Origin: a virus
Strand: one strand, 5' to 3'
Length of the DNA: 21,732 nt
Virus record (IMG/VR): IMGVR_UViG_3300036715_002368
Span: 1 to 21,732 of that record
Shown piece after piece: positions 14,428 to 21,484 of this stretch; position 1 is the stretch's first letter; each line of letters begins with the position of its first letter. The notes below the pieces were generated by a model. That model did not search any database and was not told the origin of the DNA. It saw only the letters and a program-made list of their open reading frames with translations. Position numbers and translations under genes: made by a program.

Positions 14428-15159
14428 ATGAAAGATGTGTTTTTGAATGAGTTTCCATCCGCGAAAAAAGCGGTTGTGGTGATGAGCGGCGGCATGGATA
14501 GTGCCATTGCCGCCAGACTTTCTGTCGAGAAACTGGGCCCTGAAAATGTTCATGCCTTGAGTTTCTACTATGGGCAGAAGCAGAGCATTGAATTGGACAT
14601 GGCAAAGATCAATGCTGAAAAATTGAAGCTCGCCAAGCATACGTTGGTTGACATTACATTTCTCGGAGATATGGTTCGAGGTGTGAGCGCTAACATTTTG
14701 GGCGGCAAAGATATGCCTACAATTCGAGATATTCTCGGCGACCCTCAGCCTGTTACCTATGTTCCAAATCGAAATGCAATCCTTTTGATGATTGCGTCGA
14801 GCTATGCAGAAGCCAATGACATTGATCTCGTCGTTACAGGTCTGCAAGCGCAGGACGAGTATTCGTACTGGGATACCACGCCGTCTTTTGTGAAAGCCGT
14901 CAATGAAGTTCTGACTCTGAATCGACAAAACAAGATTCGAGTACATGCTCCGTTCATGGGCAAGAACAAATCTCAAGAAATCTCTGCGCTTCTTGAGATG
15001 GATGGCAATATCGATTTGCTGAAAACGACGATCACATGCTATAATCCTAAAGTGGACATCAGCTGCGGAAAATGTCCAAGCTGCGCTGAGCGAATCGCAA
15101 ACTTCAAGAAAGCAGGACTGGTCGACCCGATCAAGTATGCAATTGACATTAAGTGGTGA
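14428..15159 (+). CDS. queC: 7-cyano-7-deazaguanine synthase (QueC)
   Basis: 243 residues from ATG 14428 (a GTG at 14422 is in frame but overlaps the ribosome site GAGGTG, 14419-14424). ATP-dependent enzyme that turns 7-carboxy-7-deazaguanine plus ammonia into preQ0. PP-loop SGGMDS is at 20-25, with YYGQKQSIE and VPNRNAILLMIASSYA typical of QueC. Zinc ligands C204, C213, C216 and C219 are in the final TCYN...CGKCPSCAER block. Its product is the substrate for QueF or for direct insertion by DpdA. The amidotransferase gene follows after 6 bases, which fits an ammonia-supply partnership. Confidence 0.96.
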   Translation: MKDVFLNEFPSAKKAVVVMSGGMDSAIAARLSVEKLGPENVHALSFYYGQKQSIELDMAKINAEKLKLAKHTLVDITFLGDMVRGVSANILGGKDMPTIRDILGDPQPVTYVPNRNAILLMIASSYAEANDIDLVVTGLQAQDEYSYWDTTPSFVKAVNEVLTLNRQNKIRVHAPFMGKNKSQEISALLEMDGNIDLLKTTITCYNPKVDISCGKCPSCAERIANFKKAGLVDPIKYAIDIKW

Positions 15160-15165
15160 TGCATT

Positions 15166-15780
15166 ATGTGTGGAATTTTTTGCAGCTTTGACAGCAAGAA
15201 AGCGAAAGAGCTTCTGACGCTAAATAGTTATAGGGGCTCTCATAGTTATAGCTTCACCGTTGTCGGCGATGAACCGATTCGAGGTTTAGGCGAATTTGAC
15301 GTCTCATTGCTTGATAAAGACGGCTATAAGATCTGCCATGTCCAAGCTCCGACGACAGAGGCGAGGGGATATGATTCAATTCATCCTGCTGAATTCGATG
15401 GCATGCGACTTTGGCATAACGGTATCGTGAAAGACTTCGACGTCAAGCGACTTCAACAAAAGTATGGCGTCGATACTTCTTGGGATACCATGCTGATTCT
15501 CTATGAGCTTTCTTCTGCGAATTGGGAAGAGAATTTGAGCGAAATAAACGGCAGTTTTGCTTGTATTCTTCAAGAAAACGGCATGGTTTATGCTTTCAGA
15601 AATGAGATTTCGCCTCTGTTTTATGACAACGAAATGAATATAAGCAGCGTTATTTTTAACGATTCTCGACCTCTCCCACCTAATCGAATGTTCGTTCTTG
15701 ATCTTGGAAGAAGAAAGATTGAAGATATTGGGTGTAGCTTTAAAACGAAAGAAAATCCTTACTATTTTGGAGATGAATGA
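15166..15780 (+). CDS. Stand-alone class II glutamine amidotransferase (Gat), deazaguanine cluster
   Basis: 204 residues, a complete Ntn-type glutaminase domain and nothing else. Cys2 (MCGIF) is the expected nucleophile after Met removal. RGSHSY at 23-28, NG at 85-86 in LWHNGIVKDF, D107-T108, INGSFACIL and FRNEISPLFYD follow the asparagine-synthase-type N-terminal domain order. It lacks any synthetase domain. Placed directly between queC and queF, it matches the Gat part of the fused Gat-QueC enzymes that make archaeosine-type bases in archaea and some phages. Here the two are separate. It probably delivers ammonia to QueC or converts the 7-substituent to an amidine or amide (inference). The stop overlaps the queF start. 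Confidence 0.85.
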   Translation: MCGIFCSFDSKKAKELLTLNSYRGSHSYSFTVVGDEPIRGLGEFDVSLLDKDGYKICHVQAPTTEARGYDSIHPAEFDGMRLWHNGIVKDFDVKRLQQKYGVDTSWDTMLILYELSSANWEENLSEINGSFACILQENGMVYAFRNEISPLFYDNEMNISSVIFNDSRPLPPNRMFVLDLGRRKIEDIGCSFKTKENPYYFGDE

Positions 15781-16700
15781 TGGAAACTAAAGATATGAAT
15801 GAAATCGCGGCTCGTTCTTTGGGCAGCAGCAACTCTTACGCCGTTTACACCGATAAATTTGATTCCAGTCTTTTGAATCCTTTGCCTAGAGCCTTGGCTC
15901 GTCAAGGCTGGGGAATTACAGGGAAAGAATTCGTCGGCGTGGATGTTTGGCATTGCCACGAAGCAACATTTCTTCTAGACAATGGATGTCCTGTCGCGGG
16001 AACTCTCAAATTTGTTTATGAATCTAACACCGATTTCGTGGTCGAGAGCAAGAGCGCTAAACTCTATCTGAATTCATTTGATATGTGTAAAATGGGCGCA
16101 ACTGTAGAAGAGGCAATTGCTAATTATGAAAAGCAGGTTTCTGTTGATCTTTCTAATACAGTTGATGGTCATGTTGACGTGAAATTCTTCAGTAGTATTG
16201 ATTACGCAAACAGCGAAATCAGTGTCCCTTTTGGCATATACTATGATGATTTGTTCAAATTGATTGGCGTCGAAAATATTGAAAAAATGGTTTTCGATGA
16301 TTATCATGCGAAAGAAAATCATATTAGTGTGAACGATGGCGAGCAAATGCTTAAAGTGTTCACAAATGTTTTGCGCTCGCGCTGCCGCCATACGAAGCAA
16401 AAAGATACTGGGACGGCATTCATCTATCGTAAAAGCGATCACACGGCTATCGACCCCTCTAGCTTGCTTCGTCAAATTGTGAGCTTGCGAGAAGTGAATG
16501 AATTCCACGAATTCTGCGCAGAGAAAATTTTCGTTGACATTTTGAATAAATCTCGCGAAAATGATGAAATCATGGTGGCTCTGATGTATTCTCGCCGAGG
16601 CAGTCTGGACATCAATCCTATTCGAGCAACTAGCTTTGATTTGATTCCGCCTGAGCTCTATATTGCGAATCGTCTGACTGAAAAAACGCAAGGTCAGTAA
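15777..16700 (+). CDS. queF: preQ0 reductase QueF, bimodular (E. coli type)
   Basis: 307 residues (E. coli QueF: 282). NADPH-dependent reduction of the nitrile of preQ0 to the aminomethyl of preQ1. The N-terminal half has the NADPH motif ESKSAKLY at 90-97 in the QueF context KLYLNSF. The C-terminal half has C203 (thioimide nucleophile) and D210, seven apart as C190/D197 in E. coli, then H244-E245 in NEFHEFCAEKIF, and RRGSLDINPIRA. All catalytic residues and the NADPH motif are intact, so this reads as a true reductase, not the QueF-L amidinotransferase. Between the halves about 100 residues are divergent. ATG 15777 overlaps the upstream stop; ATG 15780 has better spacing from GGAG (15769-15772). 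Confidence 0.92.
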   Translation: MMETKDMNEIAARSLGSSNSYAVYTDKFDSSLLNPLPRALARQGWGITGKEFVGVDVWHCHEATFLLDNGCPVAGTLKFVYESNTDFVVESKSAKLYLNSFDMCKMGATVEEAIANYEKQVSVDLSNTVDGHVDVKFFSSIDYANSEISVPFGIYYDDLFKLIGVENIEKMVFDDYHAKENHISVNDGEQMLKVFTNVLRSRCRHTKQKDTGTAFIYRKSDHTAIDPSSLLRQIVSLREVNEFHEFCAEKIFVDILNKSRENDEIMVALMYSRRGSLDINPIRATSFDLIPPELYIANRLTEKTQGQ

Positions 16701-16718
16701 TAAAAGCCGAGGAAATAC

Positions 16719-18029
16719 ATGGAATTTCGTTACGTTTTTAGTGCGCCAGCAATGCTTCGTTTGATGCCTAGTAGTTGGGAAAAAGAAAATCCCGATGAAC
16801 ACGCAAAAAGCGCTTGCATGGTTAAAGAGGGCATGCAGCGTCTAAGGAAAGACGCTGCAGATAGAATCCCTGAAATGAAATTTGGCATCGATATTCTTTT
16901 CAATGCTTACACTGAAAAAGAGACTGGCGCATGGCTTAGGAAGCATGACACTTTCGGCTTTGAAAAGCTATACGCCGACTCTGGTGGATTGCAAATTGTT
17001 ACTGCTGGGAAGAAAGTCGACGATGCGTTGAAATCTGAAATTTATTCGATTCAGAGTAATGCGGATTTTGCCATGTGTTTTGACGAAATTCCTGCTAGCA
17101 CTGTTGGTGTTGCTGATTCTAAGAGCAATCGATCGCAGACTGGAAATAAGCTATATCATCCCACACGCAAAAAAGAAACTGCAATAAAAACCGCTAATAA
17201 TATTCGTGAGCAAATTGAAATTCTAGATAAACTGGGAACTAACACAAAAGTTCATTACATTATTCAAGGCAATACTCACCAAGATATGTATGAGTGGTTC
17301 GACGATGGCTCGAAAATCTTAACTGATTCGCATTTTGGAAAGGTTGGCGGCGTTGCTTTGGCTGATACGTGTATGGGCAACGGTCCTATGGAATCTATTG
17401 ATATGCTTGTCGCATACCACAGAATCCATAAAGAATTTGGATATGAAAAAGTCAAAAATCATGTTCACTTGCTGGGGCTAGGGAGCGTAAGACGATTGTT
17501 GCCCGCCATCTATTTGATGAATAGCGAATTTTTGCCTAAGGATTTGACGATTAGTTTCGATAGCACCACATTTAGCATGAGCTATTTCATGGGTCGTTTT
17601 ATTGATAGCAATGGGAATAAAATTCAAGGCGACCCCAGAGAGATTCGTCGCATGTTTCATATGGTATATCAATATTTTGGGGACATCTATCGAAAATATG
17701 TCCCTGATCTCGATGAAGATCATTTCATCGATCATGTTTCAAGTGAAATTAGAAGTGTTGCTGACACTCTCAATAATGCTCGTTCTGACATTCGAGCTCT
17801 TGTTAGAGCAAACATTACACTCACCAATTGCTGGCAAATTCTTGGATTTATTGAGCAAGTGAAGAAAATCATTGAAATTTCGAAGCATGACAATACACCT
17901 CTAGGTATGTTGAAATATGTGAAAGATTTCGATGATTATTTGCATTGGCATAGAGAATTCAGTCATTTCGTCCCCAGCAAAAGAATTAATCGCGAAAGCG
18001 GCGCCTGCCTTGACAATTTCTTTGTTTGA
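16719..18029 (+). CDS. dpdA: DpdA, DNA 7-deazaguanine transglycosylase (TGT family)
   Basis: 436 residues. Swaps guanine in DNA for a free 7-deazaguanine base. It has TGT-fold signatures: D87 in YADSGGLQ (tRNA-guanine transglycosylase DSGGFQ), CFDEIP, YIIQGNTH, KVGGVALADTCMG, HLLGLGSVRRLLPAI, and the likely nucleophile D281 in ISFDSTTFS. The CxCxxC zinc site of tRNA-type TGTs is not visible, consistent with the phage DNA-acting branch. The last nine residues (GACLDNFFV) contain L-x-x-F-F, like the clamp-binding tails of gp43B. GAGGA at 16709-16713 is the ribosome site. The queE promoter overlaps the stop codon region. A tRNA-acting TGT is the alternative but does not fit the lost zinc site and cluster. 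Confidence 0.92.
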   Translation: MEFRYVFSAPAMLRLMPSSWEKENPDEHAKSACMVKEGMQRLRKDAADRIPEMKFGIDILFNAYTEKETGAWLRKHDTFGFEKLYADSGGLQIVTAGKKVDDALKSEIYSIQSNADFAMCFDEIPASTVGVADSKSNRSQTGNKLYHPTRKKETAIKTANNIREQIEILDKLGTNTKVHYIIQGNTHQDMYEWFDDGSKILTDSHFGKVGGVALADTCMGNGPMESIDMLVAYHRIHKEFGYEKVKNHVHLLGLGSVRRLLPAIYLMNSEFLPKDLTISFDSTTFSMSYFMGRFIDSNGNKIQGDPREIRRMFHMVYQYFGDIYRKYVPDLDEDHFIDHVSSEIRSVADTLNNARSDIRALVRANITLTNCWQILGFIEQVKKIIEISKHDNTPLGMLKYVKDFDDYLHWHREFSHFVPSKRINRESGACLDNFFV

Positions 18030-18038
18030 TGCTAAAAT
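18010..18038 (+). promoter_or_regulatory. Sigma70-type promoter with extended -10, ahead of queE
   Basis: TTGACA at 18010-18015, 17-base spacer, TAAAAT at 18033-18038 preceded by TGC (11 of 12 consensus bases plus extended -10). The dpdA stop (18027-18029) is in the spacer. Start point near 18045, about 23 bases before the queE ATG. Likely serves queE and gp41. Confidence 0.75.
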
Positions 18039-18067
18039 TTTTAGTTCATTTATAGGGGATAGTATTC

Positions 18068-18961
18068 ATGAAAATCAGAACGAGTGAGGTATTTGCAAGT
18101 TTTCAAGGAGAAGGGCTGCATGCTGGTGTTCCAAGTCTGTGGATTCGTTTCTTCGGATGCAATCTAGAGTGCAATGGATTCGGACAGAAAGACCCTTGTA
18201 ATCCAGAAACGTATGTTCTGCCATATAAAACTATCGATATCAGTGATATAAAGCGAATGGAAGACTTGCCCGTTTTCCAATACGGTTGTGACTCTAGCTA
18301 CAGTTGGAGTGCCAAGTATAAGCATTTAGCTAAGGATTGGAGCGTGGTCAATTTGATTGATGAATTGCATAGACTTGGTGCAGAAAGATTTGGGATGGTT
18401 GATGGATGGTTTAATCATCGAACAAAACAGCCAATTCAACTCTGTTTCACTGGCGGCGAGCCTATGATGCATCAAAAAGCCATTGTAGCAATTCTTAATG
18501 AAATCCAAGAACAATATGGCGATTTTGGTCCTGATTTAGTGACCATTGAGACGAATGCGACGCGTCATCTCACCGATGAACTTAAGGAACGACTCGAATG
18601 CAGAGACTTCAAAATTAATTTCGCCTGCTCACCCAAGCTATTTTCTGTCAGCGGCGAAAAGGGCGCCGTTAACTTGGACGTCATTGAAGAATATATGAGC
18701 ATATCGCATTCTGGTATTCTGAAGTTTGTGGTGAATGGAGCTGAAGAATGCTGGGATGAAATTGACGGGTACATGGACGAGCTTGTCGATCTTCTCGCTC
18801 AGAATCCGAATTGGAGTTTGTGGGCAATGCCTGTAGGGGCTACAAAAGAACAACAAGAGTCGCCTACTGTTGCTGAAATCGCAAATGAGGCAATGCGTCG
18901 CGGATTTAATATCGCGACTCGAAATCACACTTATGTTTATGGCAATGTGGTGGGTAGCTAA
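18068..18961 (+). CDS. queE: 7-carboxy-7-deazaguanine synthase (QueE), radical SAM, with cluster-loop insertion
   Basis: 297 residues, longer than the usual 210-250. Radical SAM enzyme that contracts carboxytetrahydropterin to 7-carboxy-7-deazaguanine. N-terminus SEVFASFQGEGLHAGVPSLWIRFFGCNLEC is typical. Iron-sulfur ligands are C31 and C35 (CNLEC). The third is best assigned to C74 in YGCDSSYSW, which corresponds to the usual CDTxYxW, leaving 38 residues between the second and third cysteines instead of two. C44 (KDPCN) is an alternative. The SAM-binding TGGEP is at 128-132. AGGGGA at 18054-18059 supports the start. It has its own promoter and is separated from queC by three genes. It ends TAATG, overlapping gp41 by one base. 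Confidence 0.92.
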   Translation: MKIRTSEVFASFQGEGLHAGVPSLWIRFFGCNLECNGFGQKDPCNPETYVLPYKTIDISDIKRMEDLPVFQYGCDSSYSWSAKYKHLAKDWSVVNLIDELHRLGAERFGMVDGWFNHRTKQPIQLCFTGGEPMMHQKAIVAILNEIQEQYGDFGPDLVTIETNATRHLTDELKERLECRDFKINFACSPKLFSVSGEKGAVNLDVIEEYMSISHSGILKFVVNGAEECWDEIDGYMDELVDLLAQNPNWSLWAMPVGATKEQQESPTVAEIANEAMRRGFNIATRNHTYVYGNVVGS

Positions 18962-20337
18962 TGGATGTCACTAATGAGAAACTCATTCTTAGTTCTCTAG
19001 TCGTTGATGATGATTATGTTCGTCAAGTTCTGCCATTTTTGCAAAGTGAATATTTTAATGACAAGATAGAGCGTTCTGTATTCGAGACAATTCGGTCCTA
19101 TATCCATGAGTACAATACTTTGCCGAATAAAACGACTCTCTTGGTTGATATTCGAAGTCATGAAAAGCTAAACGAAAAAGAAGTCGCTGAAGCAGAAAAC
19201 GTCGTCAGAGAAATATTTGATATTGACCGCCCTTCGGATTCGAAATGGCTCATTAAGAAAACAGAGGAGTTTTGCCAAGAGAAGGCGGTATATAATGCAA
19301 TCATGAAGGCGATTGCTATATATGACGGGACAGAGAAAACTGTGACCCCTCATGCAATCCCCGATATGATTAAGGATGCGGTAGGCATTAGCTTTGATAG
19401 TCATATCGGCATGGATATGTATGATGATGCTGGTGCTCGCTATGATTACTATACTCTTCCTAGCAGTAAGATTCCATTTGATATTGAAATTCTGAATGAA
19501 ATTACCAATGGCGGTGCTGGCAGAAAAACGCTGAATGTTTTTGTCGCTGGCGTGAACGTCGGTAAAACTTTGTCATTGGTCCATTTAGCGTGCGCATATG
19601 CTCGAGCTGGGCTTAATGTTCTTTACTTCACTATGGAAATGCGTGAAGAGGAAATTTTGAAGCGAATGGACGCCAATATGCTGAAAACTCCGATTAATAA
19701 ACTCGAGGAGTTTGGTCGCGATGCGTTCATTGATAAGGTTGAGAAACTAAGGGCTAAGTCTTATGGTAAGATTAAGGTCAAGGAGTATCCGCCTGGAGCA
19801 GCTCATGCTGGTCACTTTAAGCATATTATCGGTGAATTGAAAATGAAGCAGCGGTTTGTCCCTGATGTCATAATGGTTGATTATATCGGGATTACTGGTA
19901 GTGCTCGCATGAAGCTTGGGCAGCAGAATAGTTATTTCTATTTGAAGGCAGTTGCAGAAGAACTTAGAGCATTGGCTGTTGAAACCGATACGGTTCTTTG
20001 GACTGCTATGCAGCTAACTAGAACGGGTATAACAAATACCGATGTTGAAATTACAGATGTCTCGGAATCTATGGGTATTCCCGCTACTGCTGACTTCATG
20101 TTATCAGTGACTAGAACAGAAGAGCTCGACGGGTTGGGGCAAGTTCTATTGAAACAACTCAAAAATCGTTATGGGAATAAGACAAACAAGTTGAGATTCG
20201 TCGTTGGCATTGATCTTGATAAGCAGACGCTATATGACGTGAACCAAAGCGAACAAGATGATATTGTTGTAAGTCAACAAGTTTCTACATCCAATGTTGG
20301 CAGCCTTAAAGATAAATTCAAGAAATTGAACGGATGA
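18961..20337 (+). CDS. 41: gp41 replicative DNA helicase (DnaB-like)
   Basis: 458 residues (T4 gp41: 475). Hexameric 5'-3' helicase that opens the fork and carries the gp61 primase. An N-terminal helical domain (EKLILSSLVVDDDYV, EYFNDKIERSVFETI) is followed by the RecA-like domain. Walker A GVNVGKT is at 197-203 (T4-like GVNVGK), then YFTMEMREEEILKRMDAN, Walker B IMVDYIGI with D307, and AVAEELRALAVETDTVLWTAMQLTR typical of DnaB family motif H3/H4. The C-terminal tail ends VGSLKDKFKKLNG. Starts at the last base of queE (TAATG), with GGTGGG a few bases upstream, so it is co-transcribed with a DNA-modification gene. Confidence 0.95.
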   Translation: MDVTNEKLILSSLVVDDDYVRQVLPFLQSEYFNDKIERSVFETIRSYIHEYNTLPNKTTLLVDIRSHEKLNEKEVAEAENVVREIFDIDRPSDSKWLIKKTEEFCQEKAVYNAIMKAIAIYDGTEKTVTPHAIPDMIKDAVGISFDSHIGMDMYDDAGARYDYYTLPSSKIPFDIEILNEITNGGAGRKTLNVFVAGVNVGKTLSLVHLACAYARAGLNVLYFTMEMREEEILKRMDANMLKTPINKLEEFGRDAFIDKVEKLRAKSYGKIKVKEYPPGAAHAGHFKHIIGELKMKQRFVPDVIMVDYIGITGSARMKLGQQNSYFYLKAVAEELRALAVETDTVLWTAMQLTRTGITNTDVEITDVSESMGIPATADFMLSVTRTEELDGLGQVLLKQLKNRYGNKTNKLRFVVGIDLDKQTLYDVNQSEQDDIVVSQQVSTSNVGSLKDKFKKLNG

Positions 20338-20377
20338 AGCTCATAAATAATCATATTCATATTAAACGAGAATACAG

Positions 20378-21484
20378 ATGCTAACATTTGAACAGTTTCT
20401 GCTTCTTGAGGGCGGCAATGTGGTAATTGACGATCACGAGGCAGAAAGAATTGATTTAAGAAAAATTAATAGAACAGAAATCGTTAAAGATTTAACTGTT
20501 GGCCTGGATGCAATAAATCGTGCATTTGAAAAGAAGCATGGGTTGCCGCTTTGGAATGACGATCTTTTCAAATCAAAAGAATTTTTGAGCGGCAGTGCAT
20601 TCCATTTTTTCGATTTGAAAAATATTGACGACGAAAAATTTAAGAAGGTTAAGCCTTCTGTTGGAGATATTGATACGCAGGTTGACGGCAATTTTGACTC
20701 GCGCATTGTCGAATTCTTGAATTCGATTAAAGGCAAGAGTTTCGGGCCATTGACTTTTATCGGATATAAAACGAGCGCTGGTCAGCATATAACGTTATGG
20801 CGCCTGGATAAATTTGACATGAACATTCAGATTGACATGGAAATGGTTGAATTTGGCTCCGATGGTAAGCCGACTCCTTGGGCTCAATTCAGCCATTCGA
20901 GCTCATGGAAAGACCTTCAGCAAGGCTTGAAAGGCGTGGCGCATAAGTATCTCATGCAGGCAATAAATGCTCGCAATTTGCTTGACATGGTCATAAAAGC
21001 CAAAACGCCGAAAGGTAAGGACAAGGTGACAAGGAGCACTCCTTTGACTTTTTCGGTCACGAATGGGCTTCGCAATCGTCTTGAGCCAGTGCGTGATGAT
21101 AAAGGCAATCATGAAAAAGTCAATGGATTGCCTGCTTATCGCGAGCTCAGTACATCTGAAAGTCAAGGCAGCACGGACTTGAATTATATTTTTAGCGCTT
21201 ATTTTGGTAAAGAGCCCACTAAAAAAGACATCGAAGACATGGGTAGCTTCGTCGGTCTTCTTGAGTTGATTAAGAAGCATTTCAGCAAAGAAGAGCAAAA
21301 AATGGTCGTTGATGGGTTCATGAATAAATTGTGGGGCCCAGGTGCGCAAGGATTATATCGCGGCGATAAGGAACGCGACTTTGACGAAAAAATGGTCATG
21401 GCAAGGCAACTTTTGAATGCTCTTGGCGGGTCTATTGACAATTATTTCGATATGATTGAAACTTACTATAAGACGTATAAATGA
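20378..21484 (+). CDS. Pol-beta-type nucleotidyltransferase with capsid-targeting-like N-terminus
   Basis: 368 residues, no family name recognised. The N-terminus MLTFEQFLLLEGG resembles the capsid-targeting peptide of T4 internal head proteins (MKTYQEFIAE), with an L-L-E cleavage-like site at 9-11 for a gp21-type protease. The catalytic pattern of Pol-beta nucleotidyltransferases follows: G72-S73 in LSGSAFHFFD, D97-I-D99 in VGDIDTQVD, and the third acid D153 in NIQIDMEMVEF. The rest (about 170-368) is charged and unassigned; GLRNRLEPVRDDKG and LWGPGAQGLYRGDKERDFDEK look like conserved patches. Ribosome site is weak (GAGAA, 20368-20372). The gene overlaps the next one, and the pair probably work together. 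Function could be RNA or nucleotide modification. Confidence 0.75.
   Translation: MLTFEQFLLLEGGNVVIDDHEAERIDLRKINRTEIVKDLTVGLDAINRAFEKKHGLPLWNDDLFKSKEFLSGSAFHFFDLKNIDDEKFKKVKPSVGDIDTQVDGNFDSRIVEFLNSIKGKSFGPLTFIGYKTSAGQHITLWRLDKFDMNIQIDMEMVEFGSDGKPTPWAQFSHSSSWKDLQQGLKGVAHKYLMQAINARNLLDMVIKAKTPKGKDKVTRSTPLTFSVTNGLRNRLEPVRDDKGNHEKVNGLPAYRELSTSESQGSTDLNYIFSAYFGKEPTKKDIEDMGSFVGLLELIKKHFSKEEQKMVVDGFMNKLWGPGAQGLYRGDKERDFDEKMVMARQLLNALGGSIDNYFDMIETYYKTYK
20709..20726. repeat. Short inverted repeat in nucleotidyltransferase gene
   Basis: TCGAATTC, 2-base spacer TT, GAATTCGA. Arms of 8 match perfectly. In coding sequence for VEFLNSI; probably a by-product of codon choice, listed only for completeness. 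Confidence 0.3.

Noticed and set aside
15143-15170. Promoter TTGACA-N16-TATGTG before the amidotransferase gene
   Set aside because: The -10 is weak and would include the gene's own start codon, so RNA would begin inside the coding region.
15777-16700. QueF-L type amidinotransferase instead of QueF
   Set aside because: The NADPH motif ESKSAKLY is intact and the protein is bimodular like the E. coli reductase; QueF-L lacks that motif.
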